Part shown: one piece after another, positions 19,267 through 28,425 of the stretch
Layout: each line of letters starts with the position of its first letter
How positions within the stretch are numbered: position 1 is the first letter of the stretch
Assembly (NCBI GenBank): GCA_026399075.1
Contig: JAPLRR010000080.1
Coordinates: 1 to 63,144, forward strand
DNA: 63,144 nt
DNA from: Methylococcales bacterium
GTDB lineage: Bacteria; Pseudomonadota; Gammaproteobacteria; Methylococcales; Methylomonadaceae
Direction of reading: 5' to 3'
Made by a program: the position numbers and the translations under genes
Notes under the pieces: generated by a model
What the model was told of the DNA's origin: nothing
What the model saw: the letters and a program-made list of their open reading frames with translations, nothing else
The model's database searches: none

Positions 19267-20676
19267 TTACTTATCTATCTTCAACGCCAAAAATGCAGGG
19301 CTACCACGGCGTTGAACCAAAACAGCGATTGATTTGCCAACCGGCAAGTCCTTAAGACTATTCTCAAAGTCAGCGACATCACGAACCACATGGTTACCCA
19401 TACGTAAGATCACGTCACCAGCAAGAATGCCGGCATTCTTGGCCGCACCTTTACCCACGTTTTGCACTAACACGCCGCCTTTGCTTACTTCCAAGGCTTC
19501 CCTTTCTTCGGCGTTTAAGTCATTGACACTGATGCCGAGTTTATTCGAGGGTTTGGATTTTTCAGGTTTGGCCTCAGCCAACTTATCCGCTTGGTCGGGC
19601 AACAAACCAATATTGAAAGTGATGGTCTGTTCTTCACCTTGCCTGAGGATTTTTAATGTCGCCTTATCATTGATCGGCGTCATACCCACCATGGGCGGCA
19701 AGTCACCTGAAGTTTCAATGGGCTGGCCATTAAATTCGGTGATAATGTCACCAATTTGCAAGGCGGCTTTTTCTGCCGGGCTACCTGGCATCACCTTAGA
19801 AACCAAAGCGCCTTGTGATTTCTTCATGCCAAACGATTCAGCCAATTCCCGTGTGACATCTTGGATCTGCACACCTAACCAACCATGCGCGGCCTTACCC
19901 GTCTTTTTGATTTGGTCGACGACACTCATTACGACATCCATAGGGATGGCAAACGAAAGCCCCATAAACCCGCCGGTACGGCTATAAATTTGGGAATTGA
20001 TACCCACGACCTTACCATCCATATTAAACAGCGGCCCACCAGAATTGCCCGGGTTTATCGCCACATCAGTCTGGATAAACGGCACATAATTGCCGCCAGG
20101 CAGACTGCGGCCCTTGGCGCTGACTATACCTGCGGTCACAGATTGCTCAAAGCCAAAAGGCGAACCGATGGCCAACACCCACTCACCGACCTGGAGCTGG
20201 CTAGGCTCACCAATGGTCACTGCGGGCAAATCGCTGGCGTCCACTTTTAACAAGGCAATATCAGTCCGTGCATCAGTGCCAATTAGCTTGGCAACCAACT
20301 CGCGCTTATCAGAAAATTTAACAATTATTTCGTCAGCATCCTTCACCACATGATGGTTAGTCAATACATAACCATCTTTGGAAATAACAAAGCCAGAGCC
20401 TAGTGATTGCGTGTCGCCACCGCCATACTCGCCGCCCTCAGGGGCATTATAAAAGCGTTTGAACAGCTCCTCCATTTCTGGTGGCAATCCTTCTGGCAAA
20501 GGCGGTTGTTTCTGGGGATCGGCTGCCGGTTCGGGCTTGGCTTTTTGGGTGGTGCTAATATTGACCACCGCCACACCATTAACTTTAACCATTTCGGTAA
20601 AGTCCGGCAATTGCGCAAATACAGCCTGATTAAACAAAAAAACTAGTAAAACACACCAACCCAATTTTTTGAGCAT
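19267..20676 (-). CDS. mucD: Periplasmic serine protease DegP/MucD (Do family)
   Basis: HtrA-type protease/chaperone that handles misfolded envelope proteins and limits the AlgU response. 469 residues from the ATG at 20676, which has GGAGA 6 nt upstream; an in-frame start 12 codons earlier lacks this. A signal peptide covers residues 1-21. The catalytic triad is H109 (TNHHV), D139 (RTDIALL) and S212 (NPGNSGG). Two PDZ domains follow (about 270-360 and 375-465). It lies downstream of algU-mucA-mucB but is separated from mucB by 250 nt, where a sigma-E-like promoter may lie. Confidence 0.94.
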   Translation of the reverse strand: MLKKLGWCVLLVFLFNQAVFAQLPDFTEMVKVNGVAVVNISTTQKAKPEPAADPQKQPPLPEGLPPEMEELFKRFYNAPEGGEYGGGDTQSLGSGFVISKDGYVLTNHHVVKDADEIIVKFSDKRELVAKLIGTDARTDIALLKVDASDLPAVTIGEPSQLQVGEWVLAIGSPFGFEQSVTAGIVSAKGRSLPGGNYVPFIQTDVAINPGNSGGPLFNMDGKVVGINSQIYSRTGGFMGLSFAIPMDVVMSVVDQIKKTGKAAHGWLGVQIQDVTRELAESFGMKKSQGALVSKVMPGSPAEKAALQIGDIITEFNGQPIETSGDLPPMVGMTPINDKATLKILRQGEEQTITFNIGLLPDQADKLAEAKPEKSKPSNKLGISVNDLNAEEREALEVSKGGVLVQNVGKGAAKNAGILAGDVILRMGNHVVRDVADFENSLKDLPVGKSIAVLVQRRGSPAFLALKIDK

Positions 20677-20793
20677 AATATCTCCATTCCCTAACATTAA
20701 AATAGTTGTCACGTAAAAGATTGTGGCACCGACTCCCTAGCGCCCATTAACTCACCACTACAAAGCAGATTTAAATAATGTGCCCTGTTCGTC

Positions 20794-20820
20794 AATGACC
20801 TAGGACAATCTAAAAAGTTG
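20794..20820 (-). promoter_or_regulatory. Possible AlgU/sigma-E promoter of mucD
   Basis: On the minus strand CAACTT is followed after 16 nt by TCATT, close to the sigma-E pattern GAACTT-N16-TCtgA and with the same spacing as the candidate upstream of algU. It would give a leader of about 110 nt for mucD. One mismatch at -35 and a weak -10 keep confidence low. Confidence 0.33.
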
Positions 20821-20927
20821 CATAAAAGCATGAAACCAAGCGGCAAACGGCAAGTTTGATAAATCCTGCCTCCTTACCAGCGCACGGAAGATAGTCATCT
20901 TAGGAAAAAGGCAACCGTCACCCTCCC

Positions 20928-21881
20928 CTAATCCCGAAGTTTAACGCCTTCTGCAATCAATTTAATGGTTTCTGCCGGGACTTCACCCATAACAGTCAAC
21001 TCATAATTGTTTAAGGTACGGCTATAGGAATTGACTGCACCCACTGATTGTAGGCCGGACTGCACGGCGGCAACTTGGTTTTCCATATAAATGGAAACCG
21101 TGGCAAAACCATCACTAAGCAACAGATGGTCAACGGGTTGCTCGGCATTGTGCATAGGCTTTCGGATAAAGAAAACCTCATGAAAACCTTTGGGGAGGTC
21201 GGTCACCTTAAAAGTGGCCTGCGCGGAGGATTGGGGGGATGACTGGTGGATGTGCTGAACGGGTAGCCCAGTATCAGAAAGGCTGACATCAACAATCGGC
21301 AGCGCCTCTTTAACCGCTATCTCAGTAAACACCAACTGCTCCAGGGGAACGCCTGAATTATCATAAAGCACCACCTTAAGCGGCAAAAACTGTTGTTTTT
21401 CTATCCATATTTTTCGGGAATACCTGGCCTTGTCTTTCGGCACAATCGCCACAACATAGCTGGGCAACAAGGCGACGTCTTCGCTGCCAATCACTTCAAA
21501 CTGATAAATGCCATCCAAGTCATCAAGGTTGCCTGGTACATCCACCAAAAAAGAATGCTCAAAAGGCCGATGGTCAACGATTGATTGCCTAGTTTCCTTA
21601 AACAAGCAACTGACTTTATCAGCATCCCGAACTATTTCACGCAATGGGGAATTCAGGGATAGCAAACGTTCTTGCTGTTTTCCGTTGGCAGCCGCATGGC
21701 TGTATTTCATGGGTTCCAGCTTATCATTTTTGAGAAAAGCAACGGTGCCTTGGTAATTTAAGGTGGCCATCGCTTGGTTCATTTTTGTTAATAATTGCTT
21801 GGCATCCGGCTCAGGCGCTTCGGCCAAAACCTGCCCTGCTGACAGGAGCACCACCACAAAAAAACATTTTGCCACGCTCAT
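20928..21881 (-). CDS. mucB: Sigma-E factor regulatory protein MucB/RseB
   Basis: 317-residue periplasmic protein with a signal peptide (1-20, cleaved near VLAEA). The MucB/RseB fold is recognisable by LNYQGTVAFLKNDKLEPMKY near the N-terminus and the C-terminal domain after about 220 containing DGFATVSIYMENQ. It binds the periplasmic part of MucA and shields it from proteolysis until envelope stress. Its start overlaps the mucA stop by 4 nt (ATGA), so translation is coupled. Confidence 0.92.
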   Translation of the reverse strand: MSVAKCFFVVVLLSAGQVLAEAPEPDAKQLLTKMNQAMATLNYQGTVAFLKNDKLEPMKYSHAAANGKQQERLLSLNSPLREIVRDADKVSCLFKETRQSIVDHRPFEHSFLVDVPGNLDDLDGIYQFEVIGSEDVALLPSYVVAIVPKDKARYSRKIWIEKQQFLPLKVVLYDNSGVPLEQLVFTEIAVKEALPIVDVSLSDTGLPVQHIHQSSPQSSAQATFKVTDLPKGFHEVFFIRKPMHNAEQPVDHLLLSDGFATVSIYMENQVAAVQSGLQSVGAVNSYSRTLNNYELTVMGEVPAETIKLIAEGVKLRD

Positions 21882-22411
21882 TTTTGACTGTAAGCCGTAA
21901 CTCGGGCGTATGGCTGGAAATTAGCCTCGCCATTGGTATAAACACTGTTGTTGTGCGCTTGAAGGTAATCGTTAATGCGTTTATTAAGGGGCAATTGCTT
22001 AACTTCTGCGCTGGCGACGGGCTTGGTGGCTTGCTGCTGGGCTAGCTGAAGGTTTGGGCTTGGGACTGCCGGTTTTTTGGTAACCATCATGTCCCGTCCG
22101 ACAAGGAGGGCGACGACAGCAATTGAGGCTGCCACAGCAAGCTGGATATGGCCACGACTCACAATTTTACGCTGTGGCAACAAATAGGTTGGCTCTTGCT
22201 GGATTTGTTGACGTATTCTTGTGGAAAAATCAGTTTTAGCGAGTAAGAAAACCTCAGTTTTAAGGGCATGGCTGACCGCCTCGTAGCGTTTGAATTGTTC
22301 CTGCAATTCAGGCTCTGACTGTATTTTTTTCAATAAGCCCAAGGTCTGCGCTTGATCTAGTTCATCATCAAGAAATTGAGATATTTTTTGCTTTAATTCT
22401 TCAGGCATCAA
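21878..22411 (-). CDS. mucA: Anti-sigma-E factor MucA/RseA
   Basis: 177-residue single-pass inner-membrane protein. The cytosolic N-terminal domain (QKISQFLDDELDQ onward) binds AlgU; the membrane segment is about 89-105 (LAVAASIAVVALLVG); the C-terminal half is periplasmic and is the target of DegS/AlgW-type cleavage. It overlaps algU and mucB by 4 nt each. The order algU-mucA-mucB is that of Pseudomonas. Confidence 0.93.
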   Translation of the reverse strand: MMPEELKQKISQFLDDELDQAQTLGLLKKIQSEPELQEQFKRYEAVSHALKTEVFLLAKTDFSTRIRQQIQQEPTYLLPQRKIVSRGHIQLAVAASIAVVALLVGRDMMVTKKPAVPSPNLQLAQQQATKPVASAEVKQLPLNKRINDYLQAHNNSVYTNGEANFQPYARVTAYSQK

Positions 22412-23010
22412 AAATCACCGTGTTCGAGCAAGGGGTTTAATTTATTATCGATAGCCTCACGCGCCCTAAAAATGCGTGAACGTACCGTACCAACAGGACA
22501 ATCCATGGCTACAGCAATTTCTTCATAACTCATGCCCTCAAATTCGCGTAGCATGATGGCCGTACGCATATCTTCGGGTAAATTTTCAATTGCTGACTTG
22601 ATGGTGTCAATTATTTCCTGATTCATCAACAACCTCTCAGGCGTTTCCATACCCTGCAATTGCGGGGCATTTTCAATGGCTTCTGCATCCTGTATATCGA
22701 TTTGATAATCAGAACTTCTTCTTGAGCGTGACACCAAGTAATTTTTTGCCGTGTTAATGGCGATACGGTATAACCATGTATAAAAGGCAGAATCCCCACG
22801 AAAATTACCCAATGCCCGATAAGCTTTGATAAACGCTTCTTGGGCAACATCTTGGGCTTCGCTGGGGTCTTTGACATAACGGTTCACCAACTGGATGATC
22901 TTATGCTGGTATTTAATCACCAAAAGGTCATAAGCTGATTTGTCGCCCTGCTGTACCCGCAACACAAGGTCTTCATCTAGTTGTTCGCTATTCCTGGTAT
23001 GACTGCTCAC
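22408..23010 (-). CDS. algU: RNA polymerase sigma factor AlgU/RpoE
   Basis: 200-residue ECF sigma factor of the RpoE group. Region 2 runs from about 27 to 90 (DVAQEAFIKAYRALGNFRG, FYTWLYRIAINTAKNYL) and region 4 from about 130 to 190 (LPEDMRTAIMLREFEGMSYE, CPVGTVRSRIFRARE). It controls the envelope stress response and, in Pseudomonas, alginate production. A GAACTT-N16-TCCAT promoter sits just upstream, consistent with autoregulation. It is divergent from nadB, again as in many gammaproteobacteria. Confidence 0.96.
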   Translation of the reverse strand: MSSHTRNSEQLDEDLVLRVQQGDKSAYDLLVIKYQHKIIQLVNRYVKDPSEAQDVAQEAFIKAYRALGNFRGDSAFYTWLYRIAINTAKNYLVSRSRRSSDYQIDIQDAEAIENAPQLQGMETPERLLMNQEIIDTIKSAIENLPEDMRTAIMLREFEGMSYEEIAVAMDCPVGTVRSRIFRAREAIDNKLNPLLEHGDF

Positions 23011-23030
23011 TACTGCTCTTTAATATCAAC

Positions 23031-23057
23031 ATGGACAAACACAAGTGCATAAAGTTC
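23031..23057 (-). promoter_or_regulatory. Probable autoregulatory sigma-E promoter of algU
   Basis: GAACTT at 23057-23052 and TCCAT at 23035-23031 on the minus strand are separated by 16 nt, matching the -35 consensus and spacing of AlgU/RpoE promoters; the -10 keeps the TC. It lies 20 nt before the algU ATG, so the leader would be short. Confidence 0.5.
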
Positions 23058-23196
23058 TATTATCCACAAAAATTGTGTTATCGCTCTAAAAAGCGTTATT
23101 ATCCCTAAACCATGATCACTAAGCCACAACCATCATTTACTTAGTTAAATTTTTTTCACTGAATGATGTCTTGTGGACATTAACAAGCTATGTGTT

Positions 23197-24798
23197 ATGC
23201 CTAATTCAAAAAACTTAGATATCCTTATTATCGGCAGCGGCGGCGCCGGGCTCGGCTTAGCGCTTAAGCTAGCCGACCAACCCCTGCGCATTGGCGTTTT
23301 ATCAAAATTTGCCCTGACGGCAGGCAGCACCTACTATGCCCAAGGTGGCATATCGGCAGTTTTTGATGCTGAAGACTCCATTGAATCCCATATCCAGGAC
23401 ACCTTAGATGCTGGCGCTGGCCTCTGTGACCCCGATATTGTCAGGCTAACTGTCACACACGGAAAAAGCTCCATAGACTGGCTACAAAAACAAGGCGTTG
23501 CCTTTACATTGGAGCAAAACAATTTGGGGGAAAAAATCCTGCACTTGAACCGCGAAGGCGGACATTCCCATCGGCGGGTCGTGCACACCGCCGACGCTAC
23601 CGGCAAAGCCGTTTCCTTGTCACTGATTGAACGCGCGCAGCAGCATCCAAATATTGAATTACTGGAACACCATAACGTTGTCGAACTGATCACAACCCCC
23701 AATCCTGATTCTGCCAGTAAAAAAGTCGTGGGCGCTTATGTCTTGGATGTCAAAAAAAACCGGGTCATCACCATCAGTGCCAGGGTTGTTGTTTTGGCGA
23801 CTGGCGGTGCCAACATGGCGTATATTTATAGCACCAATCCGCACAGCTCTACCGGGGATGGCATCGCATTGGCTTGGCGTGCGGGCTGCCGGGTCAGCAA
23901 CATGGAATTTATGCAGTTCCATCCCACCTGCCTTTATCATCCAGTGGCCAGGTCTTTTCTTATCAGCGAGGCCGTCCGTGGGGAAGGTGGCAGGCTTATC
24001 CTGCCTGATGGACGCCCGTTTATGCAAAACTTCGACCCACGTGGTGAGCTGGCCCCTAGGGATATTGTGGCTAGGGCCATAGACCACGAAATGAAAAAGC
24101 GTGGTATAGACTGTGTTTATCTGGACATCAGCCATAAACCCGCCGGTTTTATCCGCGAGCATTTTCCAACGATTTATCAACAATGTCTCGAGTATGACAT
24201 AGACATCACCCAACAACCCATACCGGTCGTTCCTGCGGCGCATTATACCTGCGGCGGTGTGCTGACTGACAGCTTTGCCCGCACCGACATCAAGCACCTT
24301 TATGCCGTCGGCGAGGTAGCTTGTACAGGATTGCACGGGGCCAACCGCATGGCCAGCAATTCGTTATTGGAATGCTTGGTTTTTGCCGACCGCGCCTGTG
24401 AAGACATTTTACGGAATTTGTCGGGCATCCCGCCCACTCCCCAGATACCGGACTGGGATGAATCGAAAGTCAGCGACTCTGATGAAGAAGTGGTGGTTGC
24501 CCACAACTGGAATGAGCTACGCCACTTTATGTGGGATTATGTGGGCATAGTCAGGACGGATAAACGCTTAAGCCGCGCCATGAACCGGGTAGAATTGCTT
24601 AAAAAAGAAATCGGCGAGTATTACAGCCATTTTCGTGTCACCAGTGACTTGCTGGAGTTGCGTAACTTGGTCATCGTTGCTGAACTGATTATCCGTTGCG
24701 CGCAACAACGCAAGGAAAGCCGTGGTCTGCATTACACACTGGATTATCCAGAAACCGACACTGGCAAACCTGCACAAAACACTATCCTTAAACCTTAA
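23197..24798 (+). CDS. nadB: L-aspartate oxidase
   Basis: FAD enzyme that oxidises L-aspartate to iminoaspartate, the first step of de novo NAD synthesis. 533 residues from the ATG at 23197 ([18 protein letters not shown]); a GTG eight codons earlier is also open, and neither has a good Shine-Dalgarno. The dinucleotide-binding GSGGAG is near residues 13-18, with [25 protein letters not shown] and the FAD-contacting [15 protein letters not shown] segments of the fumarate reductase/aspartate oxidase family. Divergent from algU. Confidence 0.96.
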   Translation: MPNSKNLDILIIGSGGAGLGLALKLADQPLRIGVLSKFALTAGSTYYAQGGISAVFDAEDSIESHIQDTLDAGAGLCDPDIVRLTVTHGKSSIDWLQKQGVAFTLEQNNLGEKILHLNREGGHSHRRVVHTADATGKAVSLSLIERAQQHPNIELLEHHNVVELITTPNPDSASKKVVGAYVLDVKKNRVITISARVVVLATGGANMAYIYSTNPHSSTGDGIALAWRAGCRVSNMEFMQFHPTCLYHPVARSFLISEAVRGEGGRLILPDGRPFMQNFDPRGELAPRDIVARAIDHEMKKRGIDCVYLDISHKPAGFIREHFPTIYQQCLEYDIDITQQPIPVVPAAHYTCGGVLTDSFARTDIKHLYAVGEVACTGLHGANRMASNSLLECLVFADRACEDILRNLSGIPPTPQIPDWDESKVSDSDEEVVVAHNWNELRHFMWDYVGIVRTDKRLSRAMNRVELLKKEIGEYYSHFRVTSDLLELRNLVIVAELIIRCAQQRKESRGLHYTLDYPETDTGKPAQNTILKP

Positions 24799-24826
24799 GC
24801 TGGTGTCAGGCAGCATCCCAGACCTG

Positions 24827-24855
24827 TTTGGGGCATAAATTTTTAATGCCCCAAA
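24827..24855. terminator. Convergent terminator between nadB and lpxA-like gene
   Basis: TTTGGGGCAT and ATGCCCCAAA form a perfect 10 bp stem with a 9 nt A/T loop. It lies between the two convergent stops and can serve both directions. Confidence 0.65.
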
Positions 24856-24866
24856 GCCTTATGGCC

Positions 24867-25640
24867 CTAAGCGGACAATTCTACAAACCCGTGCAAACCC
24901 CGCTTGGATTTAACCGCCAACCATGTCTTTAAGTAGATTAATTCTTCGGTTTCTTCCAAGCTGTCCAGCGAACCTTTGTTCCTTAACAACCGGAATGCCG
25001 CTTCAAGGGTTTTATAACGGCTCCCGGTAATGCCTGCCCGCCTTAAGCCCACGGTATTCAACTTATAGTGCCGGGCTGGACGGCCACCCACCAACATAAA
25101 CGGTATGACATCCATGTTCAGCCCCGTAGTCCCCTGCACTATCGCAAACGACCCAACCCGACAAAACTGATGCACCACAACAGCCCCGCCCATAAAAACG
25201 TTATTGCCGACTTCAACGTGCCCGCCTATCGCCACATTATTAGCAAAAATCGTGTTATTGCCGATTAGGCAATCATGGGCAACATGGCTGTTATTCATAA
25301 AAAAACAACCGGAGCCGATACGGGTTTCACCATTTTCCTTGGATGACCTGTGGGCAGTAAAGCCTTCCCTGAACACATTATTGTCCCCGATGACCAGCCA
25401 CGAAGTTGTCGTGGGCTTAAAGCCAGTGTCTTGGGGCAATCCACCCAAGACGGCATGGGGATGCAGGATATTGCCATCGCCCATTTTTACGTGGCCGTGG
25501 ACGACTGCATGGGCACCCACCTGACAATCGGCACCGAGTTGGGCGCCAGATTCAATCACGGCAAAAGGGCCTATGATGGCATTGTCCCCAAGCGTGGCAT
25601 CTGGGGCTATAAAAGCGGTCGGGTGTATGTCTGTTGCCAT
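24867..25640 (-). CDS. lpxA: Acyl-[ACP]-UDP-N-acetylglucosamine O-acyltransferase, LpxA type
   Basis: 257-residue left-handed beta-helix acyltransferase built from hexapeptide repeats (residues about 5-185), with the LpxA C-terminal helical domain. The catalytic histidine is H122 in NNSHVAHDC, equivalent to E. coli H125, and HPHAVLGGLPQD is typical of LpxA. LpxA starts lipid A synthesis. It is not in the usual lpxD-fabZ-lpxA-lpxB cluster but 3 nt downstream of xerD, so it may be a second copy or a relocated gene. Confidence 0.85.
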   Translation of the reverse strand: MATDIHPTAFIAPDATLGDNAIIGPFAVIESGAQLGADCQVGAHAVVHGHVKMGDGNILHPHAVLGGLPQDTGFKPTTTSWLVIGDNNVFREGFTAHRSSKENGETRIGSGCFFMNNSHVAHDCLIGNNTIFANNVAIGGHVEVGNNVFMGGAVVVHQFCRVGSFAIVQGTTGLNMDVIPFMLVGGRPARHYKLNTVGLRRAGITGSRYKTLEAAFRLLRNKGSLDSLEETEELIYLKTWLAVKSKRGLHGFVELSA

Positions 25641-25643
25641 TTT

Positions 25644-26528
25644 CTAACCTCTAGGATGAAATTTTGAATGTAATTCTTTTAAGCGTTCCCGGGCAATATG
25701 GGTATAAATCTGGGTAGTCGATAAATCAGCATGGCCCAATAATAATTGCACAACGCGCAAATCGGCCCCATGGTTCAACAAATGGGTGGCAAATGCGTGC
25801 CTTAGCGTATGGGGTGACAGCTCTTTGCTAATACCAGCGGTGTAAGCATGGCGTTTGATAATATGCCAAAACGCCTGCCTGGTCATGCCATCCCCACGCT
25901 TGGTGACAAACAAAAAATCGCATTGCCGCTCCCCCATCAGCGTCTGTCTGGCCTGGCCCACATAAGCCTCCAGCCAGCCCATGGCCACCTCACCCACCGG
26001 TATTAAACGCTCTTTATTGCCTTTGCCAACGATCCTGACCACACCCTGCCTAAAACTGACTTGCCCGAATTTTAGGCCAACCAATTCGGACACCCTCAAC
26101 CCTGTCGCATAAAGCATTTCCAGCATAGTTTTATCCCTAAAACCCAAGGTATTTGTGACCTCAGGGGCGTTCAACAATAGCTCCACATCCTGTTCGGAAA
26201 GCGAAACAGGCAAACTGCGGCCTATATAAGGGGATTCCACCAAGGCTGTTGGGTCAATGCTGATGCTATTTTCCCTGATGAAATAGGCATAAAAACGGCG
26301 CAGGCTAGACAAAATCCGCGCCGAAGTGCGATTGCCTATGCCTGCTTGATAACGGCTAGCCAAAAACCGTGATAAATCACCGTTATCGGCTTCCAATAGC
26401 GGTTTATCGCCCAACCATTTTGCATAAATCCTCAAATCGCTACTGTAAGCAGACAAGGTATTTTTACTCAACCCCTGCTCAACCCAAACCGCATCAAGGA
26501 ACTGATCAATCAGCGCTTGGGCATTCAT
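25644..26528 (-). CDS. xerD: Tyrosine recombinase XerD
   Basis: 294-residue Xer recombinase that with XerC resolves chromosome dimers at dif. The N-terminal SAM-like DNA-binding domain covers 1-100. The catalytic set is complete: R145 (TGLRVSEL), K169 (GKGNKERL), H240 and R243 (SPHTLRHAFATHLL), H266 (LLGHADLSTT) and nucleophile Y275 (QIYTH). The close spacing to the lpxA-like gene and the 4 nt overlap with ogt indicate one transcript ogt-xerD-lpxA. Confidence 0.93.
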   Translation of the reverse strand: MNAQALIDQFLDAVWVEQGLSKNTLSAYSSDLRIYAKWLGDKPLLEADNGDLSRFLASRYQAGIGNRTSARILSSLRRFYAYFIRENSISIDPTALVESPYIGRSLPVSLSEQDVELLLNAPEVTNTLGFRDKTMLEMLYATGLRVSELVGLKFGQVSFRQGVVRIVGKGNKERLIPVGEVAMGWLEAYVGQARQTLMGERQCDFLFVTKRGDGMTRQAFWHIIKRHAYTAGISKELSPHTLRHAFATHLLNHGADLRVVQLLLGHADLSTTQIYTHIARERLKELHSKFHPRG

Positions 26529-27022
26529 ACTTTATGGCTGGCTTCAAAGGCCAGCAATTTATGTTTTATGGCCATCAATTCACCCTCAGTTTGCCCGCAA
26601 TAACCGCCAAATCCAGAAACGGACACCACCCGGTGGCAAGGAATAATCAGGGGATAAGGGTTGTCGCGGCAGGCATTGCCCACTGCCCGTGCGGACGAGC
26701 TTATAACTTTTGCCAATGCCGAATAAGTCATAGTTGCCCCAAAGGGAATTTTGCACAATTCTGCCCAGACTTTATGCCGATAAGCGCTGCCTTGTTTTTT
26801 CAAGTGAATTTTAATGGGCTTATCGCCATTTAAACAATACTGCATCAATTGCCGCTGTATGTCTTGATCTGGCAGTCCGAAGTCTTCAGCTGAACCCCAT
26901 TCCCCACTCGTAATAACACCTTGCTGGCTATATAAAACCAACAAACCCCCAGGGGTGGGAATCTTGGTAACCGCCTCAGTCCCGGAGCAAGTGTCTACCC
27001 AGTCAATTACAAATGGCATCAA
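26525..27022 (-). CDS. ogt: Methylated-DNA--protein-cysteine methyltransferase
   Basis: 165-residue suicide DNA repair protein that removes O6-alkyl groups from guanine. The acceptor is C129 in the PCHRVV motif. The preceding helix-turn-helix region contains FGATMTYSALAKVISSSARA with the usual arginine finger region, and a truncated N-terminal fold precedes it. The 4 nt ATGA overlap couples it to xerD. Both Ogt and AdaB names are possible; no Ada domain is present. Confidence 0.92.
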   Translation of the reverse strand: MMPFVIDWVDTCSGTEAVTKIPTPGGLLVLYSQQGVITSGEWGSAEDFGLPDQDIQRQLMQYCLNGDKPIKIHLKKQGSAYRHKVWAELCKIPFGATMTYSALAKVISSSARAVGNACRDNPYPLIIPCHRVVSVSGFGGYCGQTEGELMAIKHKLLAFEASHKV

Positions 27023-27212
27023 ATAGAACCTAAAGGGTAAATGGGTTGAATGAAATTACTTCTGGGAATTTGGCCATCTGTAAACTCCAGACAACTAGTA
27101 TCAGTGCCTTGAATGCTATACCATTGTAAAGCTTCTTTACCCCGCCAAGGGCTGAACCCCGGCGGCCAGAATCCCGGATAGCCAAACACCTACTAACAGC
27201 AATGTTGCGGCA

Positions 27213-28415
27213 TTAGCAGGCAATTGTTGAAGCTATGCGGCGAAATTCTCCCACAAGGATCTTCACCCGGGTATCCCACGCGTTTTCATGTGCATATCGT
27301 ATGATATATGACTCGTCCCAAACAGTTTGCAATCCTTCCAATATAGCCGCCAATAAAGCCGATGAATCGCCAAAAGGGACAACCGCCCCTAATTTAGGGT
27401 TATTTACCACCTCTTTATTGCCGCCAACCTCAGTAGTAATAACGGGCAAACCACACGCCATGGCCTCTAAAAATACATTCGCCCAGCCTTCATTTGCGGT
27501 AGCCAACACGAATAAATCAGCGGCAGACAAAGGCAGCTTTAGCTGCCCTGAAGGATAAGCCCCCAAAAAGCGGACATGGTCTTCAAGCTTTAAAGCCTTA
27601 ACCTGATTTTCCAGGCGTTCCCTTATATTCCCCTCAGGACTATCCCCACCGACAATCAGATAAATAAGCCCAGGATGCTTGGCCACCAATTCTGGCAAAA
27701 CCTCTATTACCCGATGAAAACCTTTCCGGTCAACCAATCCACCGACAGAAACCAAGACCTTAGCATCTTCTGGTATATTTAATTCCGCCCTAGCTAGGGT
27801 TTTAGCGAGCGGATAAAACTTATCGACATCAATGCCATTACCAACCACACGAATCTTGTCACTTTCAGCGCCTAAGGAAACGACATGCTGTTTGAGGGAA
27901 TCGGATACCGAAAACACCCGGCTGGCGCTTTTTAGCGCTGTTAATTGCCTAGTTTTACGGCCCGGCAATTTAGACAAAGGCACTTCGGTACCCCGCAGGG
28001 TAATGGTGACGGGAATTGCCAGCCATTTCCCCAACAAAGTCGCCGCATAACCATCCGGGTAGGCAAAATGGGCATCGATGATATTAAATTGCTTCCTATG
28101 CTTGATGAGCGTCGGCAAACTACCCAGGGCCATAAAAAAACCATCATAAGATTTGAGCAAACCTGGGATTGAAAAAAACCTGGGGAAATACACCCTCACA
28201 CCGTCTTGTTCCTCATAGCTGTCCGGCTGTGGCCGAAAATGTGGCCGCCAATATCTGATGATCCCCTGAAATGGAAACCAAGGCACAGGCGAAACCACAA
28301 TAACAGGAATTTCCTGCTGTACACGAAACATCCTTTCCCTAATGAAAACACCCGCATTAGGTCGTTTTTGACTGGGAAAAAGCGATGAAAAAACCAACAG
28401 TTCAGGGGATGGCAT
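27213..28415 (-). CDS. GT4-family glycosyltransferase
   Basis: 400-residue GT-B glycosyltransferase. The N-terminal half contains FPSQKRPNAGVFIRERM, typical of exopolysaccharide GT4 enzymes; the C-terminal Glycos_transf_1 domain has GGLVDRKGFHRVIE and the donor-binding EAMACGLPVITTEVGG (E-X7-E like). The ATG at 28415 is preferred over an in-frame TTG at 28457 that would overlap the acyltransferase gene by 32 nt. The sugar substrate is unknown; neighbours suggest extracellular polysaccharide synthesis. Confidence 0.86.
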   Translation of the reverse strand: MPSPELLVFSSLFPSQKRPNAGVFIRERMFRVQQEIPVIVVSPVPWFPFQGIIRYWRPHFRPQPDSYEEQDGVRVYFPRFFSIPGLLKSYDGFFMALGSLPTLIKHRKQFNIIDAHFAYPDGYAATLLGKWLAIPVTITLRGTEVPLSKLPGRKTRQLTALKSASRVFSVSDSLKQHVVSLGAESDKIRVVGNGIDVDKFYPLAKTLARAELNIPEDAKVLVSVGGLVDRKGFHRVIEVLPELVAKHPGLIYLIVGGDSPEGNIRERLENQVKALKLEDHVRFLGAYPSGQLKLPLSAADLFVLATANEGWANVFLEAMACGLPVITTEVGGNKEVVNNPKLGAVVPFGDSSALLAAILEGLQTVWDESYIIRYAHENAWDTRVKILVGEFRRIASTIAC

Positions 28416-28425
28416 AATCAAAAGT

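Noticed and set aside
23659..24336. Minus-strand frame of 225 codons inside nadB
   Set aside because: Shadow of nadB, which has full family motifs; no recognisable domain in the antisense product.
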